DNA of 64,000 bases from the NCBI GenBank assembly GCA_963753245.1, contig CAVWBK010000002.1, positions 806,001-870,000 on the forward strand, written 5' to 3'. The notes under the pieces are model-generated. The model was not told the DNA's origin and searched no databases. It worked only from the letters and a program-made list of their open reading frames with translations. This document shows, one piece after another, positions 19,947 through 28,741 of this stretch (positions are counted from its first letter, which is position 1; each line of letters opens with the position of its first letter). The DNA is from VRUE01 sp963753245. GTDB taxonomy: Bacteria > Actinomycetota > Thermoleophilia > Solirubrobacterales > 70-9. Position numbers and translations under genes: made by a program.

Positions 19947-21143
19947 ATGCCGATCAGGGCAACCAAGCACGGCGCCGAGCGGACGCCGCTTTTGGGGCGC
20001 CACGATGTGGTGATCTGTGGGGCGAGCTTTGCCGGTCTCGCCGCGGCTCGGGAGCTGGCCGGTTGCGGTGCGGACGTGCTGGTTATCGATCGCTATGAGA
20101 TCGGCGAGCGGGCGACCTCGGCCTGCGGAATCCCGACCGACTGGCTACGGGCGCTGGGGATGATCGAGCTCGAGCAGCAGCGCTTCGGCGAGCTGGTCGT
20201 CCACACCCCCGGCGCCACCACGGTTCTCGACCTTCCCTACAGCTTCTCGACCTTTGACTACAACCAGATGTGCGAGAGCCTCTGGCTGCAGTGCGACGCC
20301 GATTTTGAGACAGCGACGGTGACCGGCCGGCGCCTCGGCGAGGGCGAGCAGATCGCGATCGAGACCGACCGCGGCACGATCTCAGCTCCGTTGGTGATCG
20401 ACGCGCTGGGCTGGCGGCGAATCCTGGCCAGCGACGATGGCTATCAGCCGCTCGATGCGCCGCTGACCCGGGCGCTTGAGGTCCACCCGCCCGGCAACGG
20501 CGAAGACCTCGAGGTCTGGGTCGATCGCCGCTATGCGCGGGCCGGCTATGGCTGGTCATTCCCGGCCGCCGAGGAGCTGCGCATCGGTGCCTGCTCCTAT
20601 GAGCCAAAGGCCCACGTGCGGGCTGGCACCGACCTGCTCGCCGCCGACCTCGGTCGCGATCTGGTCCGCTACCAGGGCAACTGGATCCCACACGAGATGC
20701 GTCCGGCCAGCGAGGGCGGAGTCTTCTTCGCCGGCGACTCAGCCGGGCAGTGCCTGCCGCTGACCGCAGAGGGGATCAGGACCGCGCTCTACTACGGGAT
20801 CGCCGCCGGGCGTGAGCTGCGCGCCGTGCTCGAGGGACGGCGCAGCCGCGAGGAGGCGATTGCCGCCTACTCGCGCCTGCATGAGTCCCACCGCAAGGGC
20901 TTTGGCCTCCTGCTTTTCGTGCAACGAGTGTTGCCCAGGATCCCGGTACGAGCGCTCGCGCCGCTCTTTCGCATCTACAAGACCCAGTGGCTGATCGACC
21001 TCACCTTCAACGCCTACCTGCGACTCGCCCCGCCGGGCTTCGGCGCCCGGCGCTCAGCGCACGATCAGAACGGTGCCGGCGAGCAGGAGGGCGATGCCGA
21101 GCACGCGCTCGGCGCTGAGCGGGACCTGATCCAGACCGAATAG
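19947..21143 (+). CDS. FAD-dependent oxidoreductase, geranylgeranyl-reductase-like (copy 2)
   Basis: Tandem paralogue of the previous gene with the same motifs: ICGASFAGLAAARELAGCG, IDRYEIGERATSACGIPTDWLR and FAGDSAGQCLPLTAEGIRTA. Length 398. It differs mainly in the middle (residues 125-145, 215-235) and at the C-terminus, where the last 30 residues (after APPGFGARRS) lie on the opposite strand of the end of a convergent transporter gene, a 90-base overlap. Which substrates the two copies use is unknown. Confidence 0.85.
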   Translation: MPIRATKHGAERTPLLGRHDVVICGASFAGLAAARELAGCGADVLVIDRYEIGERATSACGIPTDWLRALGMIELEQQRFGELVVHTPGATTVLDLPYSFSTFDYNQMCESLWLQCDADFETATVTGRRLGEGEQIAIETDRGTISAPLVIDALGWRRILASDDGYQPLDAPLTRALEVHPPGNGEDLEVWVDRRYARAGYGWSFPAAEELRIGACSYEPKAHVRAGTDLLAADLGRDLVRYQGNWIPHEMRPASEGGVFFAGDSAGQCLPLTAEGIRTALYYGIAAGRELRAVLEGRRSREEAIAAYSRLHESHRKGFGLLLFVQRVLPRIPVRALAPLFRIYKTQWLIDLTFNAYLRLAPPGFGARRSAHDQNGAGEQEGDAEHALGAERDLIQTE

Positions 21144-21491
21144 GCCGAGCCGATCGATCACGACCGAAGCGGTGAGCTGGCCGGTGACGGTGGCCGCGGC
21201 GACGCCGCCGGCTCCGATCACCGAGACGGCGATCAGCGCGTTGGATACATAGACGGCGCCCAACAGGCCGCCGAGCAGGTAGTACCAACTGACATTGAAG
21301 GTCGAGTTCAAACCGCTCGCCTTACCGCTGAGGATGACGATCGCGAGCAGCGCGACCGTGCCGACTGCGAAGGAGAAAAATGCTGCCGGCAGGCCGCCGG
21401 TCGAGCGGCCCAGGCCAGCGTTAATCGGCGCCTGCAGCGCGATCAGCCCGCCGGCGCAGGCGGTGAGCAGTAGCGCGACCCCCCTATCCAC
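21054..21491 (-). CDS. DMT-type small transporter (YdcZ/DUF606-like)
   Basis: A compact integral membrane protein with about five hydrophobic segments and the family-like text LQAPINAGLGRSTGG and LGGLLGAVYVSNALIA seen in YdcZ/DUF606 proteins, which resemble half of a drug/metabolite transporter. The longest open frame runs to ATG 21578, but its first 29 residues are not family-like, so I use the GTG at 21491, giving 145 residues, the usual length. It overlaps the convergent reductase gene by 90 bases. Substrate unknown. Confidence 0.75.
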   Translation of the reverse strand: MDRGVALLLTACAGGLIALQAPINAGLGRSTGGLPAAFFSFAVGTVALLAIVILSGKASGLNSTFNVSWYYLLGGLLGAVYVSNALIAVSVIGAGGVAAATVTGQLTASVVIDRLGLFGLDQVPLSAERVLGIALLLAGTVLIVR

Positions 21492-21578
21492 CGAGACCGC
21501 CCCGGGAGTGCGGGATCCATGCCGCGCGTGCGTGCTGTGCAGTTGAGAGGCCCGGCCCGCTCGCCATCCTGCTGTCAT

Positions 21579-21781
21579 ATCAGTAACTCAGGAGGATCCA
21601 CCGCCCGCGATGAATCCACCCCACGGCGAGGGACCCAACTCCCGCCTCTTCGGCGGCGGCCCCGTGTCCGCCCGCGGACCGCCGCGCGCTCATGCCCGTG
21701 CGCGAGGAGTGAGAGCGCGACCGTTCAGGACCCCGCGCTCAGTAGCCGGTGCTCGCCTCCCAGCCTTCCCGCCCACCCGGT
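21579..21781 (+). other. Intergenic region; possible degenerate c-di-AMP (ydaO-type) riboswitch
   Basis: No protein is supported here. On the plus strand the order TGAATCC (21611-21617), GGGACCCA (21630-21637), GGAGTGAGAGC (21706-21716) and CAGTAGCC (21740-21747) loosely follows the order of conserved blocks in ydaO-type riboswitches (AAUCC, GGGAACCCA, GGGGUGAAUC, CAGCUAACC). The last two blocks are poor matches. No plus-strand gene follows, because polA ends in the opposite direction at 21782. A remnant is possible; chance similarity is equally possible. Confidence 0.2.
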
Positions 21782-24424
21782 TCACTTGCTCTCAAGCCAG
21801 TCTCGGCCGACGCCGATGTCGACCTCCAGCGGTGGGTCGAGCTGGTAGGCGGCGCACATCTCGCGCCGCACCAACTCGCTGGCAGCCTCCATCTCCCCCG
21901 CCGGTCCCTCGAAGAGCAGCTCATCGTGGATCTGCAAGACCAGGCGGGTGCTCAGCCCCGGTTCGCCGCGCAGCGCCCGCTGACAGCGGACCATTGCCAC
22001 CTTGATGATGTCGGCGGCGGTACCCTGGATCACGGTGTTGACCGCGAGCCGTTCACCCAGGCGTCGTGTGTTGGGGTTCGCCGAGCGCAGCTCGGGGATC
22101 TGTCGGCGCCGACCCATAAGCGTCCTCACGTAACCCTCCTCCCTGGCCTGCTCGATCACCTCCTCACGAAAGGCGCGCACGGCGGGAAAGCGCTCCAGGT
22201 AGCGGGCGACGAATTCCTCGCCCTCCTTGCGTGGGATATTGAGCCGATCGGCGAGCCCGAAACCGGTCAGCCCGTAGACGATGCCGAAGTTGACCATCTT
22301 TGCCTTCGAACGCTGGGCGACGTCGATCTCCTCGCGCGAGACGTTGAATACCTCCGCCGCGGTCGCCGCGTGGACGTCGTCGCCCGCCCGGAATATCTCC
22401 TTGAGGACCTCCTCGGCGGCTACCTCGGCGAGCACCCGTAGCTCGACCTGGCTGTAGTCGGCGGAGAGCAAACGGGCGCCGCGCTCAGCGACAAAACAGG
22501 CGCGGACGGGTCGACCGATCTCGGTGCGGATCGGAATGTTTTGCAGATTGGGGTTGGTACTTGACAGGCGCCCGGTCGCCGCAGTCGTCTGGTTGAAGGT
22601 GGTGTGGACGCGGCCGGTGTCTGGGTCGATCAGCTCGGGCAGGGCGTCGAGGTAGGTGTTCTTCAACTTGGTCAGCTCGCGCCAGGCCTCGATCTTCTCG
22701 ACGATCGGATGCTCCTCGCGGATCTGGGCCAGGACCCTGGCGTCGGTCGAGAAACCGGTCTTGCCGCGGCGCTTGCGGGTCAGCCCCAGCTTCTCGAAGA
22801 GAATCTTGCCGACCTGCTGGGGCGAGCCGATCGTGAACTCCTCCTCGGCAAGCTGATAGATCTCCCCCTCGAGGACCGCGATTCGCTCGCCGAAGCCGGC
22901 ACCGACCTCGGCCAGGCGCCGGGCATCGAGCTTCAACCCCTGACGCTCCATCTCGGCCAGAATCTCGACCAGCGGCATCTCGACCTGCTCAAAGAGATCG
23001 GTTAGCCCGAGCTCCTCGACTCGCGTCCGCTGCAGCTTGCTGAGCGCCGCGACCAGACGCGCCTCCTCGGCGGGATCCGGTCCGGTCTCCTCCTGGGCCT
23101 CGCCGAGGGAGAGCTGCGCCTCCTCCTCCCCAGCGCCGCCACCGCCACCGCTCGCCGCGGCGCTCGCTATCCCGATGCCGGCGTCTGCCGCCAGCTCGAC
23201 CAGGTCATAGGTGCGCCGCTGGGGCTCGAGCAGGTAGGCGGCGATCATCGTGTCGTGGGCGAGGTCGAGTTCGGCGCCCTCCCGCGAGGCGCCCGCAAGC
23301 AGACCCTGGCGCCCGCCGCCCAGGGACTTGAAGTCATGGGCGGACAGCGGCCGACCGGCGAGCGCCAGCGCCAGCTCGCCTGGGCTTGACTCCCCCCGGA
23401 CGATGCGCTCCGAGTCAGCGGCCGCCCAGTGACCGTGATCAAACGCCAGCGCGATGCTTCCCTCGGCGAGATCGGCGACGGTTCCCTGGACCGCCTCGAC
23501 CTCGAGCTCCTCCTCGACCCGGCGCCCCGGGACCGCGGCGCCCTCGGGCAGTGCCTCTTCGAGGCGTTCCATCACCGCCCGCAGCTCGAACTCGCGCATG
23601 AACTCGCGCAGCGCACCGCGGTCGGGCTCGGCCCCCATCGCCGCGGCCGGGTCAAAACCTGTCTCAAGGTCGTAGTGCAGCGTCGCGAGCTGCTTTGACA
23701 TGCGGGCGTCCTCCGCATGCTCGCGGAGGTTTTCTTTGCGCTTGGCCCCCGAGACTTCCTCGACGTTAGCGAGTACGTCCTCAAGAGTGCCGAATTTCTG
23801 CAGCAGCTGGGCTGCGGTTTTCTCACCGATTCCGGGGACGCCGGGAATATTGTCGGAGGTGTCGCCGCGCAGCCCCATCAGATCGGTGACCAGCTCGGGC
23901 GGGACCCCGTAGCGCTCGATCACCGCCTCGCGGTCATAGACCTTGGTCTCCGAGATCCCTTTGGTGGTGCTCATCACCCGGATCCCCTCGCCGACCATCT
24001 GGTAGGCGTCGCGATCGCCGGTGACCACCATCACCGGGATCTCGCGCTCGCGCGCCTGCCGGGCCAGCGTCGCGATCACGTCATCGGCCTCATAACCCTC
24101 GACCCTGACATTTGTGTAGCCGAAGGCCTCGACCAATGGCATCAGGTGCGGCCACTGCTCGCGCAGGAGGTCCGGACGCGAGGAGCGCTGGGCCTTGTAG
24201 AGGTCGTAGGTGACCTCGCGACCCGACATCCCCGCGTCCCAGGCGACGATGACGCCGCCGGGATGGTGCTCATCGATGATCTTGACGAGCATCGAGGCCA
24301 GTCCATAGATCGCGTTGGTCGGTCGCCCATCGGCGGTGGCGATCGACTCGGGCAGGGCAAAGAAGGCCCTGTAGGCGAGCGAGTTTCCATCGAGCAGAAA
24401 CAGTTCAGGAGTGACGTCGGCCAT
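21782..24424 (-). CDS. polA: DNA polymerase I
   Basis: Fills gaps and removes primers. The 880 residues hold the 5' nuclease domain (LFLLDGNSLAYRAFFALP, YEADDVIATLA, VTGDRDAYQ, LRGDTSDNIPGVPGIGEKTA), a middle 3'-5' exonuclease-like domain and the polymerase domain with motif A LLSADYSQVELR, motif B RSKAKMVNFGIVYGL and motif C LQIHDELLFE. The middle domain reads SIALAFDHGHW where proofreading enzymes have DxE, so proofreading is probably lost, as in several Gram-positive Pol I enzymes. A glycine/glutamate-rich insert (GGGGGAGEEE) lies near residue 425. Start ATG 24424 has a TAGAGT hexamer nine bases upstream. Confidence 0.96.
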   Translation of the reverse strand: MADVTPELFLLDGNSLAYRAFFALPESIATADGRPTNAIYGLASMLVKIIDEHHPGGVIVAWDAGMSGREVTYDLYKAQRSSRPDLLREQWPHLMPLVEAFGYTNVRVEGYEADDVIATLARQAREREIPVMVVTGDRDAYQMVGEGIRVMSTTKGISETKVYDREAVIERYGVPPELVTDLMGLRGDTSDNIPGVPGIGEKTAAQLLQKFGTLEDVLANVEEVSGAKRKENLREHAEDARMSKQLATLHYDLETGFDPAAAMGAEPDRGALREFMREFELRAVMERLEEALPEGAAVPGRRVEEELEVEAVQGTVADLAEGSIALAFDHGHWAAADSERIVRGESSPGELALALAGRPLSAHDFKSLGGGRQGLLAGASREGAELDLAHDTMIAAYLLEPQRRTYDLVELAADAGIGIASAAASGGGGGAGEEEAQLSLGEAQEETGPDPAEEARLVAALSKLQRTRVEELGLTDLFEQVEMPLVEILAEMERQGLKLDARRLAEVGAGFGERIAVLEGEIYQLAEEEFTIGSPQQVGKILFEKLGLTRKRRGKTGFSTDARVLAQIREEHPIVEKIEAWRELTKLKNTYLDALPELIDPDTGRVHTTFNQTTAATGRLSSTNPNLQNIPIRTEIGRPVRACFVAERGARLLSADYSQVELRVLAEVAAEEVLKEIFRAGDDVHAATAAEVFNVSREEIDVAQRSKAKMVNFGIVYGLTGFGLADRLNIPRKEGEEFVARYLERFPAVRAFREEVIEQAREEGYVRTLMGRRRQIPELRSANPNTRRLGERLAVNTVIQGTAADIIKVAMVRCQRALRGEPGLSTRLVLQIHDELLFEGPAGEMEAASELVRREMCAAYQLDPPLEVDIGVGRDWLESK

Positions 24425-24433
24425 CGAGCGCCA

Positions 24434-24439
24434 ACTCTA
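24434..24439 (-). promoter_or_regulatory. -10 element of polA (TAGAGT)
   Basis: TAGAGT ends nine bases before the polA ATG with no Shine-Dalgarno sequence in between, predicting a leader of at most a few bases. Confidence 0.45.
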
Positions 24440-24486
24440 TGAGCCGCCGCCCGCGACTGCAGAGCAGCCGAAGATCCTGGGCTCGC

Positions 24487-26253
24487 TCAGCCCGGAGGCG
24501 CGCGGAACCTCCGTCGAAATCTGTCACCAACTCCGCTGAGGGGGCGCCAAGACTCGATACTGGGCCGCGCGCCGAGGGCAGTGCTCGGGCGCCAGCGAGG
24601 GGCGGTGATCGATCGTGATGCGACGGCTGCGGCGCCACCGTCCCCAGGCACGAAACCGAGGGTGACCCGCAGCCGCAGCGGGCCTTCGCTGAGACGCTGC
24701 CTCGCCGCCTTGGAGAGCTGACAGCGCAAGGTGGCGAGGAACGACACGGCCTGGCCCTCAACCGAGCAGACCCGGCGCCGACCGCGCTCGGTGCCCATGC
24801 TGACGTTCTCGCTCGCAGTGCCCGGCGCCGAGAAGCCAAGTCGAGTCCGCAGCGTGGTGTGATTGACGATGAAGCCGTTCACGGCCAGCGAGCCCGGCGC
24901 TGGAACCTTGGCCGGTGAGGGTGGCTGCGGTGGCGGTGGCGGGGTGCCGGTTGATTTTTCTTCGGGCTTTTCCGGTTCGATTTCTTCGCCGGGGGGAGCG
25001 TTGGCCGCCAGCCACGAATACGCTTCGGCGCTGCGGCCGATGATGAATTCGAGGGTTTCCTCGAGGCCGTTTTTGCCTTCTTTGATTTCCTCTGCGTCGT
25101 ATTCGGGTCGCCCGTGTGCGGATTCTTCCGCCTGCCAGGGGCCGAGCAGAATCGCTGAGCTTTCCGCCAGCGCAGCTGGGTCGAGATTGGCGATCGCAAC
25201 CCGAACGTCGCGAACAGCGCGCCAGTAGGCGTGAAAGCACTGTTCGTCTTCAAGGCACTTGTCAAAGAGCACGCCACCTTTGCCGTCGAAGGTGACTTCG
25301 CGATCCGGGGTGGCGACGCCGATCGTCGGGATCCAGGTCTGATCGGCGCCCCAGGGCATCATCTGAAAGCGCCCCGAGGGTTCGCTGTAGAGGTAGTAGT
25401 TGTTCGGCCGCAGGCCTACTTCGGCGTGGCCGGAGTAGCCGTCCCAGTGATCGATGTACTTCTCGACCGCCCACATCTTCACCATCTCGGCCAGGTCCAG
25501 CTTGGCGGCGACGTGTTCGGACCAACTTTCCCCCTCCGCCGGCTCGCTGTTGACGACTTCGATCAGTTCTTCGAGGTCGGCAATGTTGCTTTCGGAGCCT
25601 TCGTCGACTTCGAATTTGGTCGCTTCACCGGCCGTGACGTCGTGACCGTCTTCGCCCTCATAGAGGTGCTGCGTCGTGCTGTTGAAGGAGCCGAAGATCC
25701 GGCTCAGCGCGGTTTCGTCGAGGGTTTCGAGGTCGAGATAGACGCCGATGTCTTTACCGTTGAGAAGCACATATGCGTAGCCGGTGCGCGAAGCCGGCAC
25801 CCCGGCCGCGCGAAAGGCGGCGTAGGCCAGGGTCTCATGCACCATCGAGGGGTCCTGCACCATGTTGTTGAGGGTCATCTTGTGCAGGCCGAGCATCGGT
25901 TCGGATTTTTTGAACTTGAGCTTCAGACCGGGCTTTTCGCTGAGCTTGCGGAAGGAGCCGCCGACGTTGCCCTTGAGCCTCACTTCCGCGGGCCGCGTGG
26001 GGATCAGCGGGGTCATCTCCTTCCCGGCCGGCGTTCCATCGCTCGATTCGGTCAACGAGAAGGTTCCCTTGACGTACTTGCCTGGTTCGGCTTCCAGCTT
26101 TGCTTCTTCTTCGGGCGAGAGCGTGAGTTCGATGAAGACGACCTTGCCCGGGTCATAGAGCGAGGCGGCTTCATCGGCCAGCGCGGGCTTCGCCGCGAAG
26201 GCCGCGAGCATTGTCAGGGCGAGGACTAGATGGCCGGCACGAATCGATCTCAT
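24487..26253 (-). CDS. Exported CotH-kinase-family protein
   Basis: The signal peptide (MRSIRAGHLVLALTMLAAF, cleavage near ALADEAA) supports the ATG at 26253 rather than the longer frame to 26331. The central 400 residues match CotH-like secreted kinases: VRLKGNVGGSFRKLSEKPGLKLKF, YVLLNGKDIGVYLDLETLD, then NNYYLYSEPSGRFQMMPWGADQTW. A proline-rich linker (PPPPPQPPSPAK, about residue 460 of this model) joins a C-terminal all-beta-like domain. The kinase domain is written with GAA for glutamate, the C-terminal domain mostly with GAG, hinting that the tail has a different origin. Targets are unknown; related proteins occur on spore coats and surfaces. Confidence 0.85.
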   Translation of the reverse strand: MRSIRAGHLVLALTMLAAFAAKPALADEAASLYDPGKVVFIELTLSPEEEAKLEAEPGKYVKGTFSLTESSDGTPAGKEMTPLIPTRPAEVRLKGNVGGSFRKLSEKPGLKLKFKKSEPMLGLHKMTLNNMVQDPSMVHETLAYAAFRAAGVPASRTGYAYVLLNGKDIGVYLDLETLDETALSRIFGSFNSTTQHLYEGEDGHDVTAGEATKFEVDEGSESNIADLEELIEVVNSEPAEGESWSEHVAAKLDLAEMVKMWAVEKYIDHWDGYSGHAEVGLRPNNYYLYSEPSGRFQMMPWGADQTWIPTIGVATPDREVTFDGKGGVLFDKCLEDEQCFHAYWRAVRDVRVAIANLDPAALAESSAILLGPWQAEESAHGRPEYDAEEIKEGKNGLEETLEFIIGRSAEAYSWLAANAPPGEEIEPEKPEEKSTGTPPPPPQPPSPAKVPAPGSLAVNGFIVNHTTLRTRLGFSAPGTASENVSMGTERGRRRVCSVEGQAVSFLATLRCQLSKAARQRLSEGPLRLRVTLGFVPGDGGAAAVASRSITAPRWRPSTALGARPSIESWRPLSGVGDRFRRRFRAPPG

Positions 26254-26373
26254 GTCTACAGAACGCAACAAGAGCGGTTTTCTACCGTTTCTTGAGCCCT
26301 TCGGCGAAGGTCGGGGCGCTTGGTGGGGCAACCGTGCCTAGGCAAGCGACGCGAATCTGATTCGATAGCTGGG

Positions 26374-27831
26374 ATGGCTGTCAGCGCCCAGTACAGCGTC
26401 ACGATCCGGGTCGAGCTCGATGCTCGCAAAGAGCCGCTGGGCAAATTGACCGCCGTGATCGCCGAGGCCGGCGGCCAGCTGCAGGGGGTGGACCTCGTGC
26501 CCGGCGCCGGTGGCGAGGGCAAGCGGGTGCGCGAGTTCACGATTGACGCCCAGGATCGCGAGCACTGGGAGCGGATTCTGCGCGGGATCGGCTCCACGCG
26601 CGGGGCGCGGGTGCTCGACTACGTCGACCGCACTATGCAGATGCACCGCGGCGGCAAGATTTCGGTCGAGAACAAGTACCCGTTGAAGACCCGCGATGAC
26701 CTCTCGATGGCCTACACCCCCGGCGTCGCCCGCGTCTGTTCAGACATCCACGCCGATCGCGCCAAGGCCTTCGAGTTCACGATCAAGAAGAACACGGTCG
26801 CCGTCGTCTCGGATGGCAGCGCGGTGCTCGGGCTCGGCAACATTGGGCCCGAGGCGGCGATGCCGGTGATGGAGGGCAAGGCGATGCTGTTCAAGGAGTT
26901 CGCCGGCGTCGATGCATTCCCGATCTGCCTCGCCACCCAGGACGCCGGGGAGATCATCAAGGCGACCGAACTGATCGCACCGACCTTTGGCGGCATCAAC
27001 CTCGAGGACATCTCAGCGCCGCGCTGCTTTGAGATCGAGGACCGGCTCAAGGAAACTCTTGACATTCCCGTCTTTCACGACGACCAGCACGGCACCGCGG
27101 TGGTGACGATGGCGGCGCTCTTCAACGCCTTGAAAATCACCGGGAAACCGATCGCGGAGCTGCGCGTGCTGATGGTTGGCCTCGGCGCCGCCGGAGTGGC
27201 GACGACGAAGATGATGCTGGCCTCCGGGGTGACTCACATCGTTGGCTGCGATCGCCAGGGGGCGCTCTCGACCAGCCGGGCTGACTACCTTTCCGGTGAG
27301 ATGAGCGCGATCAAGCGCTGGTACTCGGAGAACTCAAATCCCGAACAGTTGAGCGGCCAGCCCGACGAGGTGATCGAGGGCATGGACCTCTTCGTTGGAC
27401 TCTCCGGCCCGGGGATCATCAAACCCGAGTCACTGGCGAAGATGAACGACGACGCGATCGTCTTCGCGATGGCGAATCCCAACCCCGAGGTGATGCCCGA
27501 GGATGCAGCGCCCTACGTTCGGATCATGGCCACCGGTCGCTCCGATTACCCCAACCAGATCAACAACGTGCTCGCCTTTCCGGGGATCTTCCGCGGTGCG
27601 CTCGACGCCGGCGCGCCGCGAATCACCGAGGAGATGAAGATCGCCGCGGCCCAGGGCATCGCGATGGCGGTAACCGAGGAAGACCTCTCCGAGGACTACA
27701 TCATCCCCAGCGTCTTTAACCGCGAGGTCGCCCCGAAGGTCGCCGAGGCCGTCGTCGAGGAGGCCAAGCGCGCGGGAATCGCCCGCTTCAACGAGGAAAC
27801 CGGGACCTTCTCGACCGTGGATATCGGCTGA
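26374..27831 (+). CDS. NAD(P)-dependent malic enzyme with N-terminal ACT domain
   Basis: Oxidative decarboxylation of malate to pyruvate. The first 85 residues look like an ACT regulatory domain (YSVTIRVELDARKEPLGKLTAVIAEAGG), then the malic enzyme core: YPLKTRDDLSMAYTPGVARV, DGSAVLGLGNIGPEAAMPVMEGK, the metal site FHDDQHGTAVV, the Rossmann motif VGLGAAGVATTKMM and MANPNPEVMPEDA. The ACT domain implies allosteric control by a small molecule. ATG 26374 chosen as the start of the ACT domain; no ribosome binding site. Only four bases separate it from the next gene. Confidence 0.93.
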   Translation: MAVSAQYSVTIRVELDARKEPLGKLTAVIAEAGGQLQGVDLVPGAGGEGKRVREFTIDAQDREHWERILRGIGSTRGARVLDYVDRTMQMHRGGKISVENKYPLKTRDDLSMAYTPGVARVCSDIHADRAKAFEFTIKKNTVAVVSDGSAVLGLGNIGPEAAMPVMEGKAMLFKEFAGVDAFPICLATQDAGEIIKATELIAPTFGGINLEDISAPRCFEIEDRLKETLDIPVFHDDQHGTAVVTMAALFNALKITGKPIAELRVLMVGLGAAGVATTKMMLASGVTHIVGCDRQGALSTSRADYLSGEMSAIKRWYSENSNPEQLSGQPDEVIEGMDLFVGLSGPGIIKPESLAKMNDDAIVFAMANPNPEVMPEDAAPYVRIMATGRSDYPNQINNVLAFPGIFRGALDAGAPRITEEMKIAAAQGIAMAVTEEDLSEDYIIPSVFNREVAPKVAEAVVEEAKRAGIARFNEETGTFSTVDIG

Positions 27832-27835
27832 GCAG

Positions 27836-28741
27836 GTGAAGCTTCTCATCACCGGAGCCAGCGGCTTTATCGGCTCGGCGCTGTGCGACTCGCTGCTGGT
27901 CCGAGGCGACACCGTTGTCGGCCTGACGCGCGATCCCGCCGCGGCGCGCAAAACCAATCCGAGCGTCAGCTGGCACGCCTGGGAGCCGACCCTCGAACGC
28001 CCCGCGGCGGAGCCCTTTGAGGGGGTCGAGGCGGTCGTCAACCTGCTCGGCGAGAAGATCAACCAGCGCTGGACGGCTGAGGCCAAGGAACGGATCATGG
28101 AGAGCCGCCGCACCGGCACCCACAACCTGATCGGCACGATCGCCGGCCTGCAGCGCAAACCCGGGGTGCTCGTCAACCAGTCGGCGATCGGCTTCTACGG
28201 TGACCGCGGCGATGCCCTAATCGACGAGTCGGCGGACCCCGGGGTGGGGTTTGACGCCGAGGTCGTCCAGGCCTGGGAGAAGGCGGCCGGCGAGGTCGAG
28301 GCGAGCGGAGTCCGACTGGCGATCATCCGCACCGGGCACGTGCTCGATCCGCGCGGGGGCTTGCTGCGCCAGCTTCTGACGCCGTTCAAGCTGGGGGTCG
28401 GCGGGCCGCTCGCCGGTGGCGGGCAGTACATGTCCTGGATCCACATCGACGATGAGGTCGGGATTTTGCTCTGGGCGCTCGACAACGAGACGGTCAGCGG
28501 GGTGATCAACTCGACCGCCCCTGAGCCGGTCACCAATCGCGAGCTCTCAAAGGCGCTGGGCGCTGCCCTGCACCGCCCGGCCGCGGTCCCGGTCCCCGGA
28601 TTTGCGCTCGAGCTGATCTACGGGAGCGAGTTCGGGAGCGTGCTCAAGGGCGGCCAGCGGGTCGTGCCGCGCAGGGCCCTCGATCTCGGTTACCGGTTCG
28701 CCTTCACCGAGATCGGCGCGGCCTTCAGAGACCTGCTGTAG
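27836..28741 (+). CDS. TIGR01777-family NAD(P)-dependent epimerase/dehydratase
   Basis: Atypical short-chain dehydrogenase. N-terminal LLITGASGFIGSALCDSLL is the NAD(P)-binding GxxGxxG loop; VVNLLGEKINQRWTAEAKERIMESRRTGT and the QSAIGFYGDRGD and YMSWIHIDDEVGILLWAL segments are diagnostic of the TIGR01777/YfcH group, and the end matches the DUF1731 C-terminal region. Starts with GTG four bases after the malic enzyme stop. The physiological substrate of this group is unknown. The 3' end overlaps the convergent lipoprotein gene by 17 bases. Confidence 0.9.
   Translation: MKLLITGASGFIGSALCDSLLVRGDTVVGLTRDPAAARKTNPSVSWHAWEPTLERPAAEPFEGVEAVVNLLGEKINQRWTAEAKERIMESRRTGTHNLIGTIAGLQRKPGVLVNQSAIGFYGDRGDALIDESADPGVGFDAEVVQAWEKAAGEVEASGVRLAIIRTGHVLDPRGGLLRQLLTPFKLGVGGPLAGGGQYMSWIHIDDEVGILLWALDNETVSGVINSTAPEPVTNRELSKALGAALHRPAAVPVPGFALELIYGSEFGSVLKGGQRVVPRRALDLGYRFAFTEIGAAFRDLL

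Noticed and set aside
21519..22005. Plus-strand frames in the polA/transporter gap
   Set aside because: Arginine/proline-rich text without start signals; typical of random frames in GC-rich DNA.
26254..26331. Longer N-terminus for the CotH-like protein
   Set aside because: The signal peptide begins at ATG 26253; the extra 26 residues would bury it behind a basic, unlike segment.
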